From the NCBI GenBank assembly GCA_963735085.1, contig CAVTJP010000005.1, forward strand, positions 1,178,001-1,242,000: a DNA stretch of 64,000 nt. The letters run 5' to 3'. The notes under the pieces are model-generated. The model was given only the letters and a program-made list of their open reading frames with translations, had not been told where the DNA came from and ran no database searches. Shown piece by piece: positions 52,465 to 61,855 of this stretch. The translations under genes and the position numbers were made by a program. How positions within the stretch are numbered: the stretch's first letter is position 1; every line of letters begins with the position of its first letter. This stretch comes from DATJGR01 sp963735085. Its GTDB lineage: Bacteria > Pseudomonadota > Gammaproteobacteria > Pseudomonadales > Azotimanducaceae.

Positions 52465-53302
52465 TGTCGTCGGGAAGGGAAATGCGATCGAGTATCGCCT
52501 GCGTCGGAACAGACTGATTCAACGTATAGAAATGTAGTCCCGGAGCGCCGCCGTCGATGAGACGTTGACACAGCGCTGAGACGACGTCGGCGCCGAATGC
52601 GCGCAAAGATTCATCGTCATGCTGATACGCGGAGAGCCGGCTGCGGATCCAGCGTGGAATTTCCGCGCCGCAGCCATCGGAAAAGCGCACCAGGTTGGCG
52701 TAGCTCGTAATCGGCATGATGCCGGGAACGATCGGTACGGCGACGTTGGCACGCTCGACAAAATCGAAATACGCGTCCGGATTGTAGAAATACTGCGTGA
52801 TCGCGCCGTTCGCACCCGCAGCGACTTTGCGACGAAAGTGTTCGATGTCCTGGTCCGGCGAGGGCGCGTCGGGGTGAACTTCCGGGTACCCCGCCACTTC
52901 AATTTCCAATGCGTCGCCCGCATGGGCCCGTAACAGCGCCACCAGGCTGATGGCGTAGCTGACGTGGCGCGGGCTGCCGAGTCCGGACGGAATATCCCCC
53001 CGCAATGCAACCATCCGCACGATGCCGAGTTCGATGTAGCGGTCGATCAGCGCCTTGATGGCGCGCTTGTCGTCGCTGCCCATCGACAGGTGCGGAGCAA
53101 CCTCATGCCCCGCAGCAGCGAGACCGGCGACGGCTTCGAACGTACGGTCGCGGGTCGACCCGCCTGCACCATATGTCACTGAGTAGAATACCGGGCGGTT
53201 CTTGGACAGCGCGGTGGCGGTTCGCAGCAGTGCGACCTGACCCTTATTGGTCTTCGGCGGAAAGAACTCGAAGCTGAGCCGAAACGCGCGCCGCGTGGTC
53301 AT
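52457..53302 (-). CDS. metF: 5,10-methylenetetrahydrofolate reductase
   Basis: 281 aa FAD-containing TIM barrel. Family parts: FRLSFEFFPPKTNKGQ with the catalytic Glu, FYSVTYGAGGSTRDRTFE, APHLSMGSDDKRAIKALIDR, VRMVALRGDIPSG, EVHPDAPSPDQDIEHFRRKV and AAGANGAITQYFYNPDAYFD. It makes 5-methyl-THF for methionine synthesis. The ATG at 53302 is used; an in-frame extension to 53359 enters metK. It follows metK by 2 bp, so the SAM-cycle genes are co-transcribed. Confidence 0.96.
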   Translation of the reverse strand: MTTRRAFRLSFEFFPPKTNKGQVALLRTATALSKNRPVFYSVTYGAGGSTRDRTFEAVAGLAAAGHEVAPHLSMGSDDKRAIKALIDRYIELGIVRMVALRGDIPSGLGSPRHVSYAISLVALLRAHAGDALEIEVAGYPEVHPDAPSPDQDIEHFRRKVAAGANGAITQYFYNPDAYFDFVERANVAVPIVPGIMPITSYANLVRFSDGCGAEIPRWIRSRLSAYQHDDESLRAFGADVVSALCQRLIDGGAPGLHFYTLNQSVPTQAILDRISLPDDNG

Positions 53303-53304
53303 GA

Positions 53305-54465
53305 TCAGGCGGCGCGCAGCGCCTCGGCGAGTGCCGCAGCCTTGTCGGTGCGCTCCCACGTGAACTGTGATTCGGTGCGTCCAAAATGCCCATAGGCTGA
53401 AGTCTGTCGAAAGATCGGCCTCTTCAGATCCAGCATGGCGATGAGTCCGCGCGGCCGCAGGTCGAAATGTTCGCGAATCAACCTGACGATCTGCTCGTCG
53501 GATAGCTTGCCGGTGCCGAACGTGTTGACGCTGATCGACGTCGGTTCGGCGACCCCGATCGCGTAGCTGACTTGAATCTCGCAGCGTTCGGCGATACCCG
53601 ATGCGACGATGTTCTTTGCGACATAGCGTGTGGCATACGCTGCCGAGCGGTCCACCTTCGAGGGATCTTTTCCCGAGAATGCCCCGCCGCCGTGCCGTGC
53701 CATGCCGCCGTACGTATCGACGATGATTTTACGGCCGGTCAGTCCGCAGTCGCCGACAGGCCCGCCGATGACGAATTTTCCGGTCGGGTTGATGTACACC
53801 TTCGTTGTCTTCGTCATCCAGTTGCCGGGCAATGTCGGTTTGATGATCTCTTCTTGGACCGCTTCGTGGAGATCCTTTTGCGAGATGTCGGGGTCATGCT
53901 GCGTCGACAGCACCACCGCCTCGATGCCCAGCGGCTTGCCATCCTCGCCATAGCGAAACGTCAGTTGGCTCTTCGCGTCCGGGCGTAGAAACGAACATTT
54001 GCCGTTGCGACGCACTTCTGCCTGCTTCTGCATCAGGCGGTGCGCATACGTGATCGGTGCCGGCATGAAAACGTCGGTCTCGTTGGTTGCATAACCGAAC
54101 ATCAAACCCTGGTCGCCGGCGCCCTGCTCACGATCGCCGGTCTCGTCGACACCCACCGCGATATCGACCGACTGTCGGCCGAGTGCGTTCACCACCGTGC
54201 AGTCGTCAGGATCGAAGCCGCATGCGCGGTCGTAGCCGATGTCCTTGATCACTTGGCGAACGAGTCGGTCGAGGTGCACGTCGGCCGTCGAACGCGTTTC
54301 GCCGGCGATCACCACGATCCCGGTCTTGATCAGTGTTTCGCACGCGACGCGCGATTCGGAATCCTGCGCGAGCATCGCGTCGAGGACTGCATCGGAAATC
54401 TGGTCGGCCATTTTGTCGGGGTGGCCTTCACCTACCGACTCAGATGTAAACACGCTGTAGTCCAC
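53305..54465 (-). CDS. metK: S-adenosylmethionine synthetase
   Basis: 386 aa. ATP + methionine to SAM. Hallmarks: FTSESVGEGHPDKMADQIS, GDQGLMFGYATNETDVFMPA, GGPVGDCGLTGRKIIVDTYG and GGGAFSGKDPSKVDRSAAY. The start is GTG at 54465, giving the usual (M)DYSVFTSES N-terminus; no ATG is available there and the SD is weak. ahcY, often nearby, is absent. It is divergent from tkt over 139 bp, where I see no SAM or SAH riboswitch-like structure that I can support. Confidence 0.97.
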   Translation of the reverse strand: MDYSVFTSESVGEGHPDKMADQISDAVLDAMLAQDSESRVACETLIKTGIVVIAGETRSTADVHLDRLVRQVIKDIGYDRACGFDPDDCTVVNALGRQSVDIAVGVDETGDREQGAGDQGLMFGYATNETDVFMPAPITYAHRLMQKQAEVRRNGKCSFLRPDAKSQLTFRYGEDGKPLGIEAVVLSTQHDPDISQKDLHEAVQEEIIKPTLPGNWMTKTTKVYINPTGKFVIGGPVGDCGLTGRKIIVDTYGGMARHGGGAFSGKDPSKVDRSAAYATRYVAKNIVASGIAERCEIQVSYAIGVAEPTSISVNTFGTGKLSDEQIVRLIREHFDLRPRGLIAMLDLKRPIFRQTSAYGHFGRTESQFTWERTDKAAALAEALRAA

Positions 54466-54604
54466 TATGAGAAATCCGCTAGCCTAAAGGCTCGGAATTC
54501 TAAGTGCTTAGCGCGCGCTTGGGTGTAAAAAATTGCGTGGCCGCCAATTTGTGTTGCAGCGGGCAAGCAACGACAATACCGGCCCTTTCGTGTCACGACT
54601 GCTT

Positions 54605-56608
54605 ATGCCTTCCGCAACGGAACGATCCAACGCGATCCGGGCTTTGGTAATGGACGCCGTACAGCAGGCCAACTCCGGTCATCCCGGCGCGCCGATGGGA
54701 CTGGCCGACGTCGGTGAAGTGCTGTGGCGCAACGTGCTGAAGCACAATCCGGCCAACCCCGCCTGGTTCGATCGCGACCGCTTCGTGTTGTCGAACGGCC
54801 ACGCATCGATGCTGTTGTACGCGATGCTGCACCTGTCCGGCTACGCGGTGACAATCAACGACATCAAACAATTCCGGCAGTTGCATTCGAAGACTGCCGG
54901 GCACCCTGAATTCCGGGAATGTCCTGGCGTCGAGACCACCACCGGTCCACTCGGACAGGGGTTCGCCAATGCCGTCGGCTTCGCGCTCGCCGAGCGTCAA
55001 CTCGCGCGAACGTTCAATCGCGATGGGTTCGAGGTCATCGATCACCGCACCTGGGTGATTGTCGGCGATGGATGCCTGATGGAAGGCATTTCGCACGAGG
55101 CGGCCTCGCTCGCCGGCACGCTGGCGCTGAGCAAATTAACCTGTATCTACGACGACAACGGCATCTCGATCGATGGCGAAACACATGGGTGGTTCACCGA
55201 AGATGTCGGCGCCCGATTCGAAGCCTATGGTTGGCGCGTCATCCGAGACGTCGACGGTCATGATTCGAATCTTGTTGCCGCTGCGCTCGATGCGGCGCTG
55301 AGCCAGGACAAGCCAACTTTGATCTGCTGCCGCACGTTGATTGGTTTTGGCGCGCCGACCAAACAAGGTACCGCGGCCACGCACGGCTCGCCGCTGGGTG
55401 CCAACGAGGTCGATCTGGCGCGCCGCACACTGAACTGGAATTATGCACCGTTCGAAGTACCGCAATCGATCTATGAAGAGTGGGATTGCCGCGCCGCCGG
55501 TGCGACACGCGAGCAATCCTGGCAGGCGTTGATGGAGGGATATCGTGGCGCGTTTCCCGAGGCTGCGCGTGAACTCGATCGCCGTATCGCCGGGCAGCTG
55601 CGTCAGGGATGGAACATCGAACTCGAGGAGGTTGCCCGCGCTGCGCAGGGCGCGCTGGAGAATCTCGAGACCCGTAAATCGTCGCAACGTTGCCTGGACG
55701 CGCTTGGAGCAGCAGTCCCGGAACTGATCGGTGGTTCGGCTGACCTGACCGGTTCCAACAACACGCGGTGGAATGGTGCGCGGGATGTGTCGGCTGCAAA
55801 CGGTGGCGATTACATCAGTTTCGGCGTGCGTGAATTCGCAATGACGGCGATCACCAACGGCATCGCACTGCATGGCGGATTCGTGCCGTTCTCCGGTACC
55901 TTTCTGATTTTCATGGAATACGCGCGCAACGCGGTGCGGCTGGCGTCTCTGATGCGTCTGCGCAATATCTTCGTCTACACGCACGATTCGGTGGCGTTAG
56001 GCGAAGATGGCCCGACGCACCAGCCGATCGAACAACTAGCGAACCTGCGGATGACGCCAAATCTCGCACTATGGCGCCCCTGCGATACCGTCGAGACGGC
56101 TTTTGCGTGGCGCGCTGCCGTTGCGCGCCACAACGGTCCAACGGCGCTGGTGCTGACGCGCCAGAAGACACAGGCGCAGTCCCGCGACATCGAAGTCTAC
56201 GAATCGATTGCGCGCGGGGGCTACGTGTTGGCCAGGGAAGCTGCGGCGCTTCAGGCAGTCATCATCGCAACGGGCTCGGAAGTCGAGCTTGCCATCGCGG
56301 CCGCGAAATTGCTCGCCAACGATGGCTTCGGGGTGCGCGTGGTATCGATGCCGAGCACAGACACATTTCTCTCCCAGGACGATGCGTACCGCGAGTCCGT
56401 CATACCGGCCGCCGTTCGGGCGCGCGTTGCCGTCGAAGCGGCGCATCCAGGGTATTGGTATCGCTTCGTGGGGCTCGACGGTGCCGTTGTCGGCATCGAG
56501 CGCTTCGGGTTGTCGGCCCCGGGCGCACAGGCGATGGAGGCGCTGGGCATGACGGTGGAAAGGATTGTGGCAGCCGTGCGCAGCTGCATCAGGAGTGGCG
56601 CAGCATGA
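54605..56608 (+). CDS. tkt: Transketolase
   Basis: 667 aa thiamine diphosphate enzyme of the pentose phosphate pathway. Seen: VQQANSGHPGAPMGLADVGE, VLSNGHASMLLYAMLHLSGY, TTTGPLGQGFANAVGFALAE, the TPP motif GDGCLMEGISHEAASLAGTL to YDDNGISIDG, and the pyrimidine domain FGVREFAMTAITNGIALHGG, HDSVALGEDGPTHQPIEQLA. The ATG at 54605 (MPSATERSNAIRALVMDAVQ) is preferred over an in-frame GTG at 54533. Its stop overlaps the pgk start (ATGA). Confidence 0.97.
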   Translation: MPSATERSNAIRALVMDAVQQANSGHPGAPMGLADVGEVLWRNVLKHNPANPAWFDRDRFVLSNGHASMLLYAMLHLSGYAVTINDIKQFRQLHSKTAGHPEFRECPGVETTTGPLGQGFANAVGFALAERQLARTFNRDGFEVIDHRTWVIVGDGCLMEGISHEAASLAGTLALSKLTCIYDDNGISIDGETHGWFTEDVGARFEAYGWRVIRDVDGHDSNLVAAALDAALSQDKPTLICCRTLIGFGAPTKQGTAATHGSPLGANEVDLARRTLNWNYAPFEVPQSIYEEWDCRAAGATREQSWQALMEGYRGAFPEAARELDRRIAGQLRQGWNIELEEVARAAQGALENLETRKSSQRCLDALGAAVPELIGGSADLTGSNNTRWNGARDVSAANGGDYISFGVREFAMTAITNGIALHGGFVPFSGTFLIFMEYARNAVRLASLMRLRNIFVYTHDSVALGEDGPTHQPIEQLANLRMTPNLALWRPCDTVETAFAWRAAVARHNGPTALVLTRQKTQAQSRDIEVYESIARGGYVLAREAAALQAVIIATGSEVELAIAAAKLLANDGFGVRVVSMPSTDTFLSQDDAYRESVIPAAVRARVAVEAAHPGYWYRFVGLDGAVVGIERFGLSAPGAQAMEALGMTVERIVAAVRSCIRSGAA

Positions 56609-57795
56609 CCGTACTTGCGATGAACGATGTGTCTCTCGCGGGCAAGAAGGTGCTGATACGTGAAGATTTGAACGTACCGATGAAGCACGGCGCCATCGCA
56701 AGTGACATAAGGGTCATTGCGGCGCTGCCGACGCTCGAACGCGCGCTGGCGCAGGGTGCAGCCGTCATGATCGTGTCGCACCTGGGGCGGCCGACGGAAG
56801 GCGCCGACGCGGGCCGCGAGCCGGAGTTCAGCCTGGCGCCGGTCGCGAACCGACTGACGCAACTGCTGAAGCGCGATGTCCCGCTCGTCAGCGATTGGAT
56901 CGACGGCGTCGAGATTGCGCCGGGACAGATCAAGCTGCTCGAAAATGTCCGCTGGCTGAACGGTGAGGCCGCAGACGACGATGCGCTGGCGCGACGAATG
57001 GCAAAGCTGTGCGACGTTTTCGTCATGGATGCATTTGGCACCGCACACCGCGCGCAGGTATCCACACACGGAATCGCAAAATACGCGCCGATTGCCTGCG
57101 CGGGTCCGCTGCTCGTGGAAGAACTCGATGCATTGCGCCAGGCGCTCGCGAATCCCGCCAGGCCGATGCTGGCAGTGGTCGGCGGCTCGAAGGTGTCCAC
57201 TAAACTCGACGTGCTGGACCGATTGGCCGAGATTGCGGATGCGATCATCGTCGGCGGTGGTATCGCCAACACGTTCATTGCGGCGCGCGGCTACGGTGTC
57301 GGCAAGTCACTGTGTGAATTCGATCTGCTGGACACCGCGCGTCGGATCGCGGAAAAAGTCGAGGTGCCGCTGCCGGTCGATGTCATGGTCGCGCCGAAAC
57401 TCGACGGGTCAGTGCCCGCCACGTTGCGTCTGGTCGATGACGTGCGGGACGACGAGATGATTCTCGACATCGGCCCGGAAACGGCCCGGCGGTTTGCGAA
57501 GCGGTTGGAGACCGCCGGGACGATTCTCTGGAACGGGCCAGTGGGTGTATTCGAGTTCGATCAGTTTGGCGAGGGTACGCGCGTGCTGGCAGAAGCGATT
57601 GCGGCGAGTCCGGCATTTTCGATTGCCGGCGGCGGCGATACGCTGGCGGCAATCGACAAATACGGTGTAACCGATGCAATCTCGTACATCTCGACTGGCG
57701 GCGGCGCGTTCCTGGAATTTGTCGAAGGGAAAAAGCTGCCGGCGGTCGCAGTTCTCGAAGCCCGGGCGATGGCGACTCGGGCAGAGCCACAGTAG
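56605..57795 (+). CDS. pgk: Phosphoglycerate kinase
   Basis: 396 aa. Motifs: VLIREDLNVPMKHGAIASDI, MIVSHLGRPTEGAD, VFVMDAFGTAHRAQVSTHGI, LAVVGGSKVSTKLDVLDRLA, LWNGPVGVFEFDQFGEGTR and the ATP-site GGGDTLAAIDKYGV. ATG overlaps tkt stop (ATGA); the long in-frame stretch back to 56071 is out of frame with tkt and not translated. AGGAG lies about 10 bases upstream. The epd/gap gene usual between tkt and pgk is missing. Confidence 0.97.
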   Translation: MTVLAMNDVSLAGKKVLIREDLNVPMKHGAIASDIRVIAALPTLERALAQGAAVMIVSHLGRPTEGADAGREPEFSLAPVANRLTQLLKRDVPLVSDWIDGVEIAPGQIKLLENVRWLNGEAADDDALARRMAKLCDVFVMDAFGTAHRAQVSTHGIAKYAPIACAGPLLVEELDALRQALANPARPMLAVVGGSKVSTKLDVLDRLAEIADAIIVGGGIANTFIAARGYGVGKSLCEFDLLDTARRIAEKVEVPLPVDVMVAPKLDGSVPATLRLVDDVRDDEMILDIGPETARRFAKRLETAGTILWNGPVGVFEFDQFGEGTRVLAEAIAASPAFSIAGGGDTLAAIDKYGVTDAISYISTGGGAFLEFVEGKKLPAVAVLEARAMATRAEPQ

Positions 57796-57823
57796 CCGGA
57801 TCAGTAGAGCCAAGGAGTAGATG

Positions 57824-58888
57824 ATGCCGATGATCAGCATGCGCCAACTGTTGGATCACGCCGCCGAACACGACTACGGCGTGCCGGCGTTCAACGTCAA
57901 CAATCTCGAGCAGATGCGCGCCATCATGGAGGGTGCCGCGGCGACCGACAGCCCGGTCATCGTGCAGGCTTCGGCGGGCGCACGAAAATACGCCGGCGCA
58001 ACGTTTCTGCGGCATCTGATTCTCGCGGCGATCGAGGAATTTCCGCAGATTCCGATCGTCATGCACCAGGATCATGGTGCGTCGCCGGCAGTGTGTCAGC
58101 GTTCCATCCAACTCGGCTTCTCGTCGGTGATGATGGACGGGTCTCTGCGCGACGATCAGAAAACGCCCGCCGAGTACGACTACAACGTGGAGGTGACGCG
58201 TCGTGTCGTCGACATGGCGCATGCTTGCGGGGTATCTGTGGAAGGTGAACTCGGTTGCCTGGGATCACTGGAAACCGGCATGGGCGGCGAGGAAGACGGC
58301 GGTGGTCATGAGGGCTCGTTATCGCTGGACATGTTGCTCACCGATGCGGAGCAGGCTGCCGATTTCGTCAAACAGACCCATGTGGACGCACTGGCGATCG
58401 CGATTGGCACGTCGCATGGCGCGTATAAATTCAGCCGTCCGCCGACCGGCGATATTCTCGCAATCGATCGCGTGAAGGAGATCCACGCACGCATTCCCAA
58501 TACGCATCTGGTGATGCACGGTTCGTCTTCGGTGCCACAGGATCTGCTGGCGATCATCAACGAATACGGCGGCGATCTGGGTGAAACATATGGCGTGCCG
58601 GTCGAGGAAATCCAGGAAGGCATAAAAAACGGAGTCCGCAAGGTGAATATCGACACCGACCTGCGTCTCGCCAGTACCGCGGCGATCCGAAAGTTCCTCG
58701 CACAGCACAAGAAAGAGTTCGATCCACGCAAGTATCTCGCGGAAACGACGAAGGCAATGACGAAGATCGTCATCGCGCGATACGAGGCATTCGGCACGGC
58801 GGGCAAAGCGTCGAAGCTGAAGCCGATACAACTTGAAGAAATGTTCAAGCGCTACGAACGAGGCGACCTGGACCCGATTGTCAACTGA
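57824..58888 (+). CDS. fba: Fructose-bisphosphate aldolase class II
   Basis: 354 aa zinc-dependent aldolase (class IIB, Calvin-type). Zinc and substrate residues in VMHQDHGASPAVCQRSIQLG (about residue 78-97), SSVMMDGSLRDD, EGELGCLGSLETGMGGEEDG, AIGTSHGAYKF and LVMHGSSSVPQDLL, then GVRKVNIDTDLRLAS. AAGGAG is 6 bases before the ATG at 57824; an ATG at 57821 is adjacent but too close to the site. pyk, often between pgk and fba, is absent. Confidence 0.96.
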   Translation: MPMISMRQLLDHAAEHDYGVPAFNVNNLEQMRAIMEGAAATDSPVIVQASAGARKYAGATFLRHLILAAIEEFPQIPIVMHQDHGASPAVCQRSIQLGFSSVMMDGSLRDDQKTPAEYDYNVEVTRRVVDMAHACGVSVEGELGCLGSLETGMGGEEDGGGHEGSLSLDMLLTDAEQAADFVKQTHVDALAIAIGTSHGAYKFSRPPTGDILAIDRVKEIHARIPNTHLVMHGSSSVPQDLLAIINEYGGDLGETYGVPVEEIQEGIKNGVRKVNIDTDLRLASTAAIRKFLAQHKKEFDPRKYLAETTKAMTKIVIARYEAFGTAGKASKLKPIQLEEMFKRYERGDLDPIVN

Positions 58889-58895
58889 CACTCAG

Positions 58896-59876
58896 GTGCC
58901 ATTCGATCCGCAGGTACTGCGCGACACGCTCAAACCGTTGGTTCCGGGTCAAACGACGATTTTGACACTGGATCAGCAACGGTATCTACGCCACTACGGC
59001 ATTCATTTCAGCGAATCGAATGCAGCGATCGAGCACTGGTTCGGTCGGATCGACAGCCCGTTGCATCAACTCGCGGCGCATGTGTGGCGCCCCGAAGATG
59101 CCGTCGGCACGTCTATGGTGTTGCACGGCTACTATGACCATGTCGGCTTGTATGGGCACTTGATCGGTCATCTGCTCGACCGGCGTCAGACGGTGCTGGC
59201 GTTCGATCTGCCCGGTCATGGATTGTCGAGCGGCGCGCCCGCCACGATCGACAGCTTCGATGATTATGTAGCCGCGTTCGACGCGTGCATGGACGGCCTC
59301 CACGCGTGGTTGCCGAAGCCTTGGAGTCTGCTCGGGCAGAGTACCGGCGGCGCAATCGCGATGGAATGGCTGCTGGTGAACGGACTGACGCGTACTACGT
59401 CGCCGTTTGATCACGTGATTCTGCTGGCGCCGCTGGTGCGTCCAGCGTCCTGGCGCCTCAGTCGAATTGTCTACCAGGTTGCGCGGCGTCTGGTTGCCGA
59501 ACGGCCTCGCGGCTGGTCGGACAACGCCGACAACCAGGAATTTCTTACCTTTCTCCGCGAGCGGGATCCGCTGCAAGCGAAGACGCTGCCCGTTCAATGG
59601 GTGACGGCGATGGTCGCATGGATGCGTCGGTTCCAAACGTATCAACCAACAGACGTTGCGCCGCTGGTGATTCAGGGTCAGGCAGACAACACTGTCGATT
59701 GGCACTACAACATGCGTGTGATCGAGCGCCTGTTTGAACCACAAATCGTGTATCTCCGCGAAGCTCGCCATCACCTCGTCAATGAGTCACCGGCGTTGCG
59801 TGAGCGCCTGTTCGCTTTGATCGATCAGAATATGTCTGAAACCAAAGCCGTATTTGCTATGGGGAAATCAAAATGA
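58896..59876 (+). CDS. Alpha/beta hydrolase (serine aminopeptidase S33 / lysophospholipase-like)
   Basis: 326 aa. Oxyanion segment MVLHGYYDHVGLYGHLIGHL, then AFDLPGHGLSSG, nucleophile elbow LLGQSTGGAIAMEW (GQSTG), acid in VIQGQADNTVDWHYN and His in REARHHLVNESP, so the catalytic triad is complete. No signal peptide, so cytoplasmic. The start is probably GTG at 58896, just after the fba stop; TTG at 58878 overlapping fba is possible. Substrate unknown; lipid esters are typical for the class. The DUF3313 gene is coupled behind it by 4 bp. Confidence 0.85.
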   Translation: MPFDPQVLRDTLKPLVPGQTTILTLDQQRYLRHYGIHFSESNAAIEHWFGRIDSPLHQLAAHVWRPEDAVGTSMVLHGYYDHVGLYGHLIGHLLDRRQTVLAFDLPGHGLSSGAPATIDSFDDYVAAFDACMDGLHAWLPKPWSLLGQSTGGAIAMEWLLVNGLTRTTSPFDHVILLAPLVRPASWRLSRIVYQVARRLVAERPRGWSDNADNQEFLTFLRERDPLQAKTLPVQWVTAMVAWMRRFQTYQPTDVAPLVIQGQADNTVDWHYNMRVIERLFEPQIVYLREARHHLVNESPALRERLFALIDQNMSETKAVFAMGKSK

Positions 59877-60532
59877 TTCGTTCGTCCGTGGTGATTATGC
59901 TGTTTGCGTGTGTGGCTGCGCTGGCTCCGGCTCGAGGTGATGCTGCATCGGCCAAGGTGGAGACGTCTTACGACGGTTTGCAGCGTCGCGACAGCAAGGT
60001 GTTCGAGCACTTGTGGGTGCGGAAATATTTCGATGTGCGCAGCTATCACAAGATCATGTTCAAAGCGCCTCACATTGAATATCGACGGGTGATGGAGGGC
60101 GGCGGTCAGAATCCGTCCGGATTCGCGGTAACCCAGCGGCAGAAAGATTCGCTCTACGAAATCGTCGGTAAGGCCTTTCGGACTGAGCTTGCAAAGAGCA
60201 AATCGTTCACGCTGACCACTGAACCCGGCCCCGACGTACTCATCATTCGAGGCGATTTGCTGGATGTGACGTCGTTTGTGCCGCCGAGCGCCAACGGACG
60301 CAACGATCTACTGACCGTTGCAGAGATCGGTGAGGCGACGCTGGTGATGGAACTCTACGATTCGTTGTCAGATTCGATCATGGTTCGCGTGATGGAACGG
60401 GTCGCTGCCACGCACGACCCGAATGCTCCCCCAACCACGGCTGCCGATGCCGTGCAGCGCACGGCCACGCAATGGGCGCGCATTCTGCGCGAACGCCTTG
60501 ATTCGGCTGCGAGCATTCCGATCAATCAGTAG
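59873..60532 (+). CDS. DUF3313-like exported protein
   Basis: 219 aa with a signal peptide (VVIMLFACVAALAPARGDAA). The body (SYDGLQRRDSKVFEHLWVRK, DVLIIRGDLLDVTSFVPP, GEATLVMELYDSLSDSIMVR) looks like DUF3313, a family of small periplasmic or outer-membrane-associated proteins. Cysteine is present in the signal region (FACVAA) but not in a clear lipobox. ATG overlaps the hydrolase stop. Function unknown. Confidence 0.75.
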   Translation: MIRSSVVIMLFACVAALAPARGDAASAKVETSYDGLQRRDSKVFEHLWVRKYFDVRSYHKIMFKAPHIEYRRVMEGGGQNPSGFAVTQRQKDSLYEIVGKAFRTELAKSKSFTLTTEPGPDVLIIRGDLLDVTSFVPPSANGRNDLLTVAEIGEATLVMELYDSLSDSIMVRVMERVAATHDPNAPPTTAADAVQRTATQWARILRERLDSAASIPINQ

Positions 60533-60556
60533 CGCAGACCGGTAGCGCAAAGCGCC

Positions 60557-61786
60557 TCAAAACAGAACGCGCGTTCGTAGTGTTCCGTTGATGGTGCGGA
60601 GCTTTTCCAGCGCAAGCCGACTGTGCTCTGCCTCGACGTCGATCACGACGTAGCCGATGTCGGCGTTGGTCTGCAGATACTGCGCCGCAATGTTGATGCC
60701 GCCTTCGCCGAACACGCGGTTGATGTCCGACAGCACGCCCGGCACGTTGCGATGTATGTGAAGCAGACGGTGACTGGACGGATGCGGCGGCAACGCGACC
60801 TCCGGGAAATTCACCGCTGACAGCGAGGAGCCGTTGTCGCTGTAACGAATCAGCTTGTCAGCGACTTCTGCGCCGATGTTCTCCTGCGCTTCGGCGGTGC
60901 TGCCTCCGATGTGCGGTGTCAGCAGCACGTTGCTGCAATCCATCAGTGGTGAAACGAACGGATCGTCGTTTGACTTCGGCTCGGTCGGATAGACGTCGAT
61001 CGCCGCGCCGAGCAGGCGTTGATCGCGCAATGCAACCGCAAGCGCATCGAGATCGACGACATTGCCGCGCGATGCGTTGATGAACACGGCGGTGGGCTTC
61101 AGGCGTGCCAGTTCGGGTGCGCCGATCATGTCGCGCGTTTCCGGCGTCGCCGGGACGTGCAACGTCACCACATCGCTCGTCGACAGCAGCTGGTCGAGCG
61201 AGTCCAGTTGCCGGGCGTTGCCCAGATTCAGGCGCTTGACGACATCGAAGAACTGCACGTGCATGCCGAGCGCTTCGGCCAGTACGCCGAGTTGCGAACC
61301 GATGTTGCCGTAGCCGATTACACCGAGCGTCTTGCCGCGGATTTCGAAACTGGCGGCTGCGCTCTTCTGCCAGATACCCTGTTTCAACAGACCGTGTTTC
61401 TCCGGAATACCGCGTAGCAGCAGCACGGCTTCGGCCAGCACCAGTTCGGCGACACTGCGGGTGTTTGAAAATGGCGCGTTGAACACAGGCACGCCGCGCA
61501 ACATCGCATCCTTCAGCGCCACCTGATTCGTGCCGATGCAGAAGCAACCGACCGCAATCAGTCGATGCGCCTCGGCAAGCACCTCTTCGGTGACTTGCGT
61601 GCGACTGCGAATGCCGAGCATGTGGGCATCCGCCAGCGCGTGCGCGAGTTCATCGCCTTGCAGCGCGGCCGAACGATGGTCGATGTTGTGGTAGCCGGCG
61701 GCGTGGAAACGCTCGATGGCCGATGCATGCACGCCTTCGAGCAGAAGAATTCTGATCTTGTCTTTGTCGAACGACGTCTGGCTCAT
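60557..61786 (-). CDS. serA: D-3-phosphoglycerate dehydrogenase
   Basis: 409 aa E. coli-type enzyme (NAD-binding, substrate and C-terminal ACT domain). Seen: ILLLEGVHASAIERFHAAGY, VGCFCIGTNQVALKDAMLRG, NAD motif GVIGYGNIGSQLG (155-167), INASRGNVVDLDALAVALRD, LLTPHIGGSTAEAQENIGAE with the catalytic His, and ACT sequence VPGVLSDINRVFGEGGINIA. It starts serine synthesis and can also make D-2-hydroxyglutarate. Divergent from an FAD-linked dehydrogenase gene across 69 bp. Confidence 0.97.
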   Translation of the reverse strand: MSQTSFDKDKIRILLLEGVHASAIERFHAAGYHNIDHRSAALQGDELAHALADAHMLGIRSRTQVTEEVLAEAHRLIAVGCFCIGTNQVALKDAMLRGVPVFNAPFSNTRSVAELVLAEAVLLLRGIPEKHGLLKQGIWQKSAAASFEIRGKTLGVIGYGNIGSQLGVLAEALGMHVQFFDVVKRLNLGNARQLDSLDQLLSTSDVVTLHVPATPETRDMIGAPELARLKPTAVFINASRGNVVDLDALAVALRDQRLLGAAIDVYPTEPKSNDDPFVSPLMDCSNVLLTPHIGGSTAEAQENIGAEVADKLIRYSDNGSSLSAVNFPEVALPPHPSSHRLLHIHRNVPGVLSDINRVFGEGGINIAAQYLQTNADIGYVVIDVEAEHSRLALEKLRTINGTLRTRVLF

Positions 61787-61819
61787 TGTGTTTTGAGAGT
61801 GGTCGCGAAAAAAGGCGCC

Positions 61820-61825
61820 TATACT
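61820..61825 (+). promoter_or_regulatory. Putative -10 box for the FAD-linked oxidase gene
   Basis: TATACT sits 31 bp before the ATG in the 69-bp divergent gap with serA. No good -35 at normal spacing was found. Confidence 0.35.
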
Positions 61826-61855
61826 AACGTCTCCACTACCCGCCGCGCCTGGAAC

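Noticed and set aside
54466..54604. Possible SAM/SAH riboswitch upstream of metK
   Set aside because: Short hairpin-like AGCCTAAAGGCT is present but none of the conserved cores of known SAM or SAH riboswitches could be recognised.
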